Shown here: piece by piece, positions 21,117-25,899 of the stretch
How the letters are laid out: each line of letters begins with the position of its first letter
Numbering within the stretch: the first letter of the stretch is position 1
IMG/VR virus record: IMGVR_UViG_3300044675_000271
Coordinates: 1 to 25,899 of that record
Strand: one strand, 5' to 3'
Source of the DNA: a virus
DNA length: 25,899 nucleotides
Notes under the pieces: model-generated
The model's database searches: none
Seen by the model: only the letters and a program-made list of their open reading frames with translations
Told to the model about the DNA's origin: nothing
Made by a program: the position numbers and the translations under genes

Positions 21117-21145
21117 AAAGAAAAGGGGGCACAAGGCCCCCTTTT
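21117..21145 (-). terminator. Strong rho-independent-type terminator after the capsid gene
   Basis: The arms 21121-21130 and 21136-21145 pair perfectly over ten bases (AAAAGGGGGC / GCCCCCTTTT) around a five-base loop, with TTTTCTTTT following on the minus strand. It begins right after the tandem TGATGA stop of the major capsid gene. The A/T ends make it usable in both directions, but no plus-strand gene approaches it. Confidence 0.88.
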
Positions 21146-21148
21146 TCA

Positions 21149-22060
21149 TCAGGACGAACCGGGAGATGCGTACATTCCCAACGGATCAGACCAGCCGAAC
21201 GAATAACGCTCGCGAGACTTGTAACGTACGTTACCGGTGTCGAAGTCGCCGTCCATGCTGTTAGACAGCGGAGTACGGACAAAGTGCTTCATACCGTTAG
21301 GCACGTCAGTAGTCAGATACCAACCATTGGTATCGGTCAAGAAGTGGTTCTGTGTGTACCCTTCAGGGATAGAACCATTGTTCTTCAACGCATTGATATC
21401 GTTGTCGGTTGTGCCAACACGGAGGCTGGTTTCCAACAGGCGGGTAGCCACGAATTGCAATGAAGGAGGAACAATCAACTTCTTAGGCTTAGCAGCGATC
21501 AACAAACCACGCTCGTCTGTCCAAGCAGCGATCTGAATAACAGCGTTTTCCAACGAAGTTTCATTCAAGTCAGCAGCAGTGGAAGGACGGTTGGAGTTAG
21601 TGCCACCGTTAATCAGCGGGTGAGCAGTGCTGAACAGAGAAACGCCATCACCACCGGTATAAGCGGCAGAGAAACCGTTATTCAAAACAGCAGCAGCTTT
21701 AACCTGCTTGGTATAGGACATAGCACGAGCCAGACCTTTGGTGTAACGAGCAGACAAGCTGTCGTACAAGTTGTCCTCAATGGCCTCTTCGGTCAATGAG
21801 AAACCCAAAGCAATGGTTTCGTGGTTATATCGAGCAGTCCATGCTTCCTGTGCATTGTCATAAGCGATGGCAGAGCCTTCGTTCTTAACAGGTGCAGCAG
21901 AGAAACCAGACAGCTTGGTCTCTTCTTCAAAAGAACGCTCAGAGGTTTCGGTTTCATAAATTTCTTTATGTTCCTCACCGTAGCGAGCATATTCCAAACC
22001 AAACAAAGCATTCAAGCCGGGCAGGAGTTCTTTAAGTAGTTGTGCGCGTGAAATAGCCAT
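21149..22060 (-). CDS. Major capsid protein (Mu gpT-like, HK97 fold)
   Basis: The 303-residue product starts MAISRAQLLKELLPGLNALF. It has FEEETKLSGFSAAPVKNEGS (44-63), YDNAQEAWTARYNHETIALG (67-86) and LTEEAIEDNLYDSLSARYTK (89-108). The strongest signature is FSAAYTGGDGVSLFSTAHPL followed by INGGTNSNRPS (130-160), as in Mu gpT-like capsid subunits. The end, RERYSFGWSDPLGMYASPGSS (283-303), is also typical. Length fits an HK97-fold subunit without a protease domain. It is preceded by a scaffold gene and followed by a terminator, as for the most abundant late product. No separate head protease is seen here. Confidence 0.92.
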   Translation of the reverse strand: MAISRAQLLKELLPGLNALFGLEYARYGEEHKEIYETETSERSFEEETKLSGFSAAPVKNEGSAIAYDNAQEAWTARYNHETIALGFSLTEEAIEDNLYDSLSARYTKGLARAMSYTKQVKAAAVLNNGFSAAYTGGDGVSLFSTAHPLINGGTNSNRPSTAADLNETSLENAVIQIAAWTDERGLLIAAKPKKLIVPPSLQFVATRLLETSLRVGTTDNDINALKNNGSIPEGYTQNHFLTDTNGWYLTTDVPNGMKHFVRTPLSNSMDGDFDTGNVRYKSRERYSFGWSDPLGMYASPGSS

Positions 22061-22072
22061 TTAAATAACTCC

Positions 22073-22906
22073 TTAAGCGCCAGTGGCGGAATAGTAGCCA
22101 TGGAAACCTTGGTTCAATTTAACCAAAATTTCAGGATACTGAGTGAACACCACGGTCGATGTGTAAACACCAGAATTCAATGTGAATGTGGCGGCTTGGT
22201 TCAGCACAACAGAAGTTGCGCCTGCGGCGGCTGCGGTATCCACAAAAGAACCTGTCTGTGCAACTTGACCATTAGTGGTCAACACAGAAACGTCCGTACC
22301 AACTGGCAATGCGAAAGGCAAAGCACTGACGGTCAAGGTGGTTGTACCTGTACTGTAAGTGGCTGTACCCAACGAAACTGCTGTATCTGTAACCAAACCA
22401 ACCATGCGCAAAGGCAGAGTGGTAGTTACAGGAGTGTTAGTTGGAGCTAAAACGGCGTTGGAAGAATTGCCTGTGGTTGTGCTGCCGGTGTTATTGATGG
22501 CTGACAGGTTAGTGCCAATCATCGCCATAGCGCCAGAAGCGACAACGGTTGTAGCGGAACAGACAACAGCCTTGAACACAGCATCAGGATCATCGTAAAT
22601 ATAAGCTTGGCAGTCACCAGCAGCGGTGCTTGCGGGCCAGTATTGTGAAAACTGCTTTTGCTTTGTTACGGGGTTTGTGAATGTGCAACCCAAGAAAATA
22701 CCGACAGTCTGGTTAAGAGTGTCGCCGGTAGAAACTGTGGCGCGTGTGGCAAAGCCACGGGACAGAACAACGAAATCACCGTAGAAGATGTCAGTCGCAT
22801 AACCGTATTGGATGTTGTACATGCGGGTAGAACCTGCAAATACTTGACCTCCAATTAGATTCTGCGGCAACAGCCCATACGGAGCTGATACAACGGGATA
22901 AGCCAT
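22073..22906 (-). CDS. Head surface/decoration-type structural protein
   Basis: The 277-residue product starts MAYPVVSAPYGLLPQNLIGG, then QVFAGSTRMYNIQYGYATDI (21-40), FYGDFVVLSRGFATRA and TVGIFLGCTFTNPVTKQKQF (67-86), and ends QYPEILVKLNQGFHGYYSATGA, split at 256-277. The PYGL.P..LIGG......R.Y.I..GY.T.IF.GD pattern is one I recall in head proteins beside the capsid gene in environmental phages. A Thr/Val-rich inserted beta region lies at about 172-245. It directly precedes the capsid gene; I consider a capsid decoration protein most likely. Confidence 0.82.
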   Translation of the reverse strand: MAYPVVSAPYGLLPQNLIGGQVFAGSTRMYNIQYGYATDIFYGDFVVLSRGFATRATVSTGDTLNQTVGIFLGCTFTNPVTKQKQFSQYWPASTAAGDCQAYIYDDPDAVFKAVVCSATTVVASGAMAMIGTNLSAINNTGSTTTGNSSNAVLAPTNTPVTTTLPLRMVGLVTDTAVSLGTATYSTGTTTLTVSALPFALPVGTDVSVLTTNGQVAQTGSFVDTAAAAGATSVVLNQAATFTLNSGVYTSTVVFTQYPEILVKLNQGFHGYYSATGA

Positions 22907-22922
22907 TTAAGGACTCCTTGAA

Positions 22923-23390
22923 TTAAACACCTTTGCCAAAGCTTGTCGAAGATCTGTTCTCTCTAAAGAGTGGCATCCTCGGGTCACTTTGACGCATTAG
23001 GCTATTGTCAACAGCGTCCGTTTGAGCTTGTGTCATTTCCGCAAAATGTTCGTTGCGTTGTTCCATAAACTCAGACGGGCACTTGCAAAGCAACAGCCCA
23101 CCAATTTCGATATTATTTTTAAATCGACTATCGGGGTCGATTAAGAACTGAAACTTCGGCTGTTCTTCGATTGCGACTGGCTCCCAACCTTCCCGGAACT
23201 TGCCGGAAATGTTTCGCTGGTCAACTTTATCTAAAACTGTTATCCGAATCCATCTGTACGCATATCCCGGCTGTTTATCAGGTTCGGGAAGGAGTTCCGC
23301 TTGCTGCCATTTCTTAGGGCGCTCTTGCGTTGCTCTACTCTGCATTTCTCGCGACAATCTGCTTTCAGCTGCTTTTACGTCTATTGCCAT
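22923..23390 (-). CDS. Conserved head-module protein of unknown function
   Basis: The 155-residue product starts with a charged helix (MAIDVKAAESRLSREMQSRA), then KKWQQAELLPEPDKQPGYAY and RWIRITVLDKVDQRNISGKF (46-65), an alpha/beta part REGWEPVAIEEQPKF, and IGGLLLCKCPSEFMEQRNEH (96-115). The end is polar. WE-PV-x-IEEQ and GLLLCK.P.EF are the most conserved-looking parts. It lies between scaffold and head protein genes with a one-base gap. I recall proteins like this in the same place in related phages, but not a function. Confidence 0.76.
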   Translation of the reverse strand: MAIDVKAAESRLSREMQSRATQERPKKWQQAELLPEPDKQPGYAYRWIRITVLDKVDQRNISGKFREGWEPVAIEEQPKFQFLIDPDSRFKNNIEIGGLLLCKCPSEFMEQRNEHFAEMTQAQTDAVDNSLMRQSDPRMPLFRENRSSTSFGKGV

Positions 23391-23391
23391 C

Positions 23392-24366
23392 TTAGGCCTC
23401 CAATTTCATTGCTTCACGAGCGTACTGCTCGTTGGTTAACTTTAATTTTTTAGCCAAGGCAACTTGTGTCTTTGTTAGCACGACCTGTTTAGGGGCGGTA
23501 CTACGTCTAGCAGGTGCAACGACTGTGCTTGGTTTTGTACGTTGAGGTTTATCCTCATCGTTGTTTGTAGTAGCCGAAAATTCTTCTGGGAATCTGCGTC
23601 TGACTTCTTTATCGATACTGCCGTAATATTCGTCAGTACCTATGTATCCACGTCCGTACCGTTCTGCAAGCTCTTCGTGGACTCCTTCAGCAAATTTGCG
23701 CATCGCCAACTTGTTTCGGTCTACAAACCATGGGTTGTTCGAGACCCAGTTAGCGACCTTAGGATCCATCTGCTGACTTGCAGGCTGGTTAGTTTGGGTA
23801 GTTTGTACACGATTTTCGTCAACTTGTACAGTGGGCCTGAAATTTTTTGCCTTATCAAGCTTCATTTCTGCCCGAACTAACTCTTTCTGTGCAGCCAAAA
23901 GCTTGTCAGAATCGCCGGAGTCATAAGCCTCCTTGTAATTCCGTTCAGCTTTGTCAACTTCCATCTCAGCAGAACTTTGATACGTGGAAATTAATTCTTT
24001 TTCACCGTTTTGTATCATAGATTTGAGTCTTTTATTCTCATCTAAGATACGTTCAGCAACTGTTAGCGCTTCCTGTTGTTCACGGAAAGCAGCCTCTTTT
24101 GCCCGACGTTCGTCATGCCAAGCCTTTTTATATTGCTTGAACTTGACTTTTACGTTCTTTGTGTACTCCTCGGATTCATCAGCCTTTTCTAGTTCTTGCT
24201 GTGTGTTTTCATCCAAAGGAGGTGTAGCAAATTGATCTTCTTGTGGAGTGTCATCGACGACTTTTACTTCGACTTCATCATCCTCAATAGTGATATTTAC
24301 TTCTTGCACATTCTTTTCTTCCTCGAGTTCATCGGGAAATTTGTATTCACCACCGAATCTTGACAT
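23392..24366 (-). CDS. Scaffolding protein
   Basis: The 324-residue product has a strongly acidic N-terminus (residues 10-70), a long coiled coil with many Lys/Glu (80-180), and a Gln/Thr linker (182-200). It then has a conserved-looking NPWFVDRNKLAMRKFAEGVH (212-231) and DEYYGSIDKEVRRRFPEEFS (246-265), and a basic C-terminal helix pair LTKTQVALAKKLKLTNEQYA (298-317). Acidic start, coiled coil and basic end between portal and capsid genes are typical of scaffolds, which direct capsid assembly through the C-terminal helix and then leave. No protease domain is visible. Confidence 0.87.
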   Translation of the reverse strand: MSRFGGEYKFPDELEEEKNVQEVNITIEDDEVEVKVVDDTPQEDQFATPPLDENTQQELEKADESEEYTKNVKVKFKQYKKAWHDERRAKEAAFREQQEALTVAERILDENKRLKSMIQNGEKELISTYQSSAEMEVDKAERNYKEAYDSGDSDKLLAAQKELVRAEMKLDKAKNFRPTVQVDENRVQTTQTNQPASQQMDPKVANWVSNNPWFVDRNKLAMRKFAEGVHEELAERYGRGYIGTDEYYGSIDKEVRRRFPEEFSATTNNDEDKPQRTKPSTVVAPARRSTAPKQVVLTKTQVALAKKLKLTNEQYAREAMKLEA

Positions 24367-24375
24367 GTACGCTCC

Positions 24376-24786
24376 TTATTTGCGTTTGATGCCACGGGGG
24401 TCTTCTACAACACCTTCGACTGAGTCGTCGTTGATGATGCGGAATTCGCGTCCGTGGATGAGTAAACGTGAGCCTGCGTTGGGTCTAGTCAACACAAAAT
24501 CACCTTTTTGACACCAAGGCCCAGTAGGGAACTTTGCCTTGTCCATGTAGCAGTCTGGGCCAAGATCAACAACAAACAAAACTGTAGTGAGCAGTTCGTC
24601 GTATCGCAAGGTCTCGTCTGCTTTGATGATCCCGATATCACCCTCATACTCTTTCTCCTGTTCGGGGATCGCGCACAGGATTTTGTAGCCCGCAGGCTTT
24701 GGCAATTGAGTTGCCTTCTCTTCATCTTTCTTGTGCATGACAGCCGATAGGTCGATTGCCAATCCAAGATCTAAGGTTTCACTCAT
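24376..24786 (-). CDS. GroES-like co-chaperonin
   Basis: The 136-residue product has a GroES-like domain at about 29-130. PAGYKILCAIPEQEKEYEGD (31-50) and IGII (51-54) stand where the mobile loop and its hydrophobic contact are expected. VLFVVDLGPDCY (69-80), FPTGPWCQKGDFVLTRPNAG (86-105) and LLIHGREFRIINDDSVEGVV (108-127) follow as the beta-barrel core with the GD.V turn. The first 28 residues are an extension. A phage GroES homologue would replace or assist the host lid on GroEL for folding the capsid protein. It lies between portal and scaffold, 9 bases before the latter, which fits head folding. Confidence 0.85.
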   Translation of the reverse strand: MSETLDLGLAIDLSAVMHKKDEEKATQLPKPAGYKILCAIPEQEKEYEGDIGIIKADETLRYDELLTTVLFVVDLGPDCYMDKAKFPTGPWCQKGDFVLTRPNAGSRLLIHGREFRIINDDSVEGVVEDPRGIKRK

Positions 24787-24982
24787 CCGAATTCTCCATA
24801 TTTCTCGTCAGGTCTGTGATGTATCTACGAGCGGTGAGCAGACCTGTAATTTCCCCACACATCCCGCAGTACTCGTCGTAAGACCTAGCAGCTCGCGCCC
24901 CTAAGTTTTCTTCGAGTTGTTTGACTCTCTCGTCAATTTGTTTTGCTGTGTAATCCAGCGCTTGTTTCATTTCGTAAGACAT
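24779..24982 (-). CDS. Small helical protein between portal and co-chaperonin
   Basis: The 67-residue product is mostly helical and charged: MSYEMKQALDYTAKQIDERV (1-20), KQLEENLGARAARSYDEYCG (21-40), MCGEITGLLTARRYITDLTR (41-60). The start overlaps the portal stop (TAATG) behind a GAAAGG site, and the end overlaps the GroES-like start by 8 bases. Two Cys lie in YCGMCG (38-43). It may be a short coiled-coil helper. No known family recognised. Confidence 0.72.
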   Translation of the reverse strand: MSYEMKQALDYTAKQIDERVKQLEENLGARAARSYDEYCGMCGEITGLLTARRYITDLTRNMENSDE

Positions 24983-25899
24983 TACTCACCTTTCTTGTTA
25001 GTAGGTTTTTGTCTTTGTTGTTCAGCTTGCCGTAATTGCATTTCCATTTGTCGCTGGAGCTTTATCAACTCAATACCTGCTTTAGCGCCTTCGGTTTCTT
25101 TATCCGACTCTTGCCTTTGCTGGTCGTGCATGTTGTTCATAGCCAGCTTTGCTCCTTCCATCTCTTGATTGGACTCAATACGCTTGAGTTCAACTTGGAT
25201 CTGAGCCATCTTCGCTTGCATGTCAGCCATGTCTTTCTGAGACTTACGTTGCAGATCACCTTGCTTGATCTGCAATTCTTGCTGCTGTAATTGAATGAGC
25301 GGATCTTCCTGCATCTGCTTATTCTTCTGCTGTTGAGCTTCTTGCTGGTTCTGTTGAAGAAGTTGCTGAGATGCTTGCGCTGCCATCTTAGAAACTTGAA
25401 CTTCCATCTCAGGAGACATTTGTTCTTCGTCCTTCTCCTCGTTGTACGGAGGTAAGGTCTGGCCCATAGTCATCTCAACCTGCTTGCGATACTCCATACC
25501 TAAGTGCTCGAATACGTGAGCCATCATTGCAGCTTGTAACTGCTGGGCCATCTGAGGATTCATACCCACGATGCTTTGTATTTTTGGATCCTGCATCGCT
25601 GACATGTGGACTGCAATGTGAGCCTGATGGTCTTGGTAGATGAACGCCTTGACTGGCTTGTTGGAGAGGATGTTCATGTTCTCTGTGACTGGGTCACGAG
25701 GCTTCATGTCCTCTGCCATTGGCACAAGCTTCTGGTAGTTCTTGATACCGATCACTTCCAACATCTGTCTGTGAAGCTGGGGTAAGTCATACAGTTGTGG
25801 CGCGGTTTGCGCCAACTGCAATGCCGCTTGATACTGGATAACCTTTTGGGCCATCGTAGCTGCATTAGGATCGCTAACTGGTATCACTTCTACGTAGTC
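24982..25899 (-). CDS. Portal protein, C-terminal part (5' end outside window)
   Basis: The frame is open to the window edge (codons for DYVEV precede the first GTG), so the N-terminal part lies outside. The visible 305 residues begin VIPVSDPNAATMAQKVIQYQ. They include LAQTAPQLYDLPQLHRQMLE, RDPVTENMNILSNKPVKAFI and YQDHQAHIAVHMSAMQDPKI, then a long Gln/Met/Lys-rich coiled coil with QQLLQQNQQEAQQQKNKQMQ and an EQQRQKPTNKKGE end. I recall PVSDPNAATM.QKV.QYQAAL and KAFIYQDH.AHI.VHM from portal proteins of podovirus-like environmental phages. The portal forms the twelve-subunit ring for DNA entry and exit. The Gln-rich coiled coil may form the long barrel. Confidence 0.85.
   Translation of the reverse strand, partial: DYVEVIPVSDPNAATMAQKVIQYQAALQLAQTAPQLYDLPQLHRQMLEVIGIKNYQKLVPMAEDMKPRDPVTENMNILSNKPVKAFIYQDHQAHIAVHMSAMQDPKIQSIVGMNPQMAQQLQAAMMAHVFEHLGMEYRKQVEMTMGQTLPPYNEEKDEEQMSPEMEVQVSKMAAQASQQLLQQNQQEAQQQKNKQMQEDPLIQLQQQELQIKQGDLQRKSQKDMADMQAKMAQIQVELKRIESNQEMEGAKLAMNNMHDQQRQESDKETEGAKAGIELIKLQRQMEMQLRQAEQQRQKPTNKKGE

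Noticed and set aside
21019-21120. Promoter-like TTGATA followed 17 bases later by AATTAA before the 173-residue gene
   Set aside because: The -10 match would overlap the region just before the ATG and lie downstream of the ribosome site, so a transcript from it would lack the site.
25885-25887. GTG as the real start of the portal gene
   Set aside because: The frame stays open to the window edge, there is no ribosome site before it, and the length is far short of a portal.

Overview
The window is a stretch of a tailed-phage genome (Caudoviricetes), read right to left: every gene I can support lies on the minus strand. There is no tape-measure, sheath or major tail-tube gene. There is a portal, scaffold and HK97-fold capsid set, tail-adaptor genes and a large nozzle/stabilisation-like tail gene. 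That points to a short-tailed, podovirus-like virion. Many of the proteins resemble families I recall from uncultured freshwater and marine phages of proteobacteria; the host cannot be named from the sequence.

Layout in transcription order. (1) Head assembly, 25899-21149: portal C-terminus, a small gene, a GroES-like co-chaperonin, scaffold, a conserved unknown, a head surface protein, and the major capsid protein followed by two stop codons and a strong hairpin terminator. (2) 21018-15678: a head-associated protein, a second hairpin, and an island of short, basic Lys/Gly/Met-rich proteins, several sharing one C-terminal peptide. A connector-like protein and a zinc-ribbon protein lie within this stretch. 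(3) Tail and fibre genes, 15681-7292: an SU10-type adaptor, two paralogous virion proteins, a 603-residue fibre built of about 26 twenty-residue repeats, and a chain of fibre genes interleaved with small partner genes. (4) Lysis, 7284-5610: two overlapping membrane/coiled-coil proteins, a holin and an M15 peptidase endolysin. (5) Late virion genes, 5607-1: nozzle-like protein, a small conserved protein, a cupin, a large Ala/Gly-rich probable internal virion protein, a GNAT-like protein, and the start of another Gly-rich protein that runs off the left edge.

Packing is extreme: genes abut or overlap by 1, 4 or 8 bases (TAATG, ATGA), so translational coupling is likely throughout. The longest intergenic gap is about 130 bases, after the capsid gene. 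I saw no tRNA, rRNA, CRISPR array, integrase, insertion sequence or att site.

Most interesting points: the shared C-terminal peptide spreading through adjacent small genes, with DNA-level duplication of a gene junction; the repeat fibre; the fibre/partner chain; a likely frameshifted or ATT-started gene near 7280; and a 121-base out-of-frame overlap of two membrane-protein genes. Family names come from recall of sequence patterns, not from searches.
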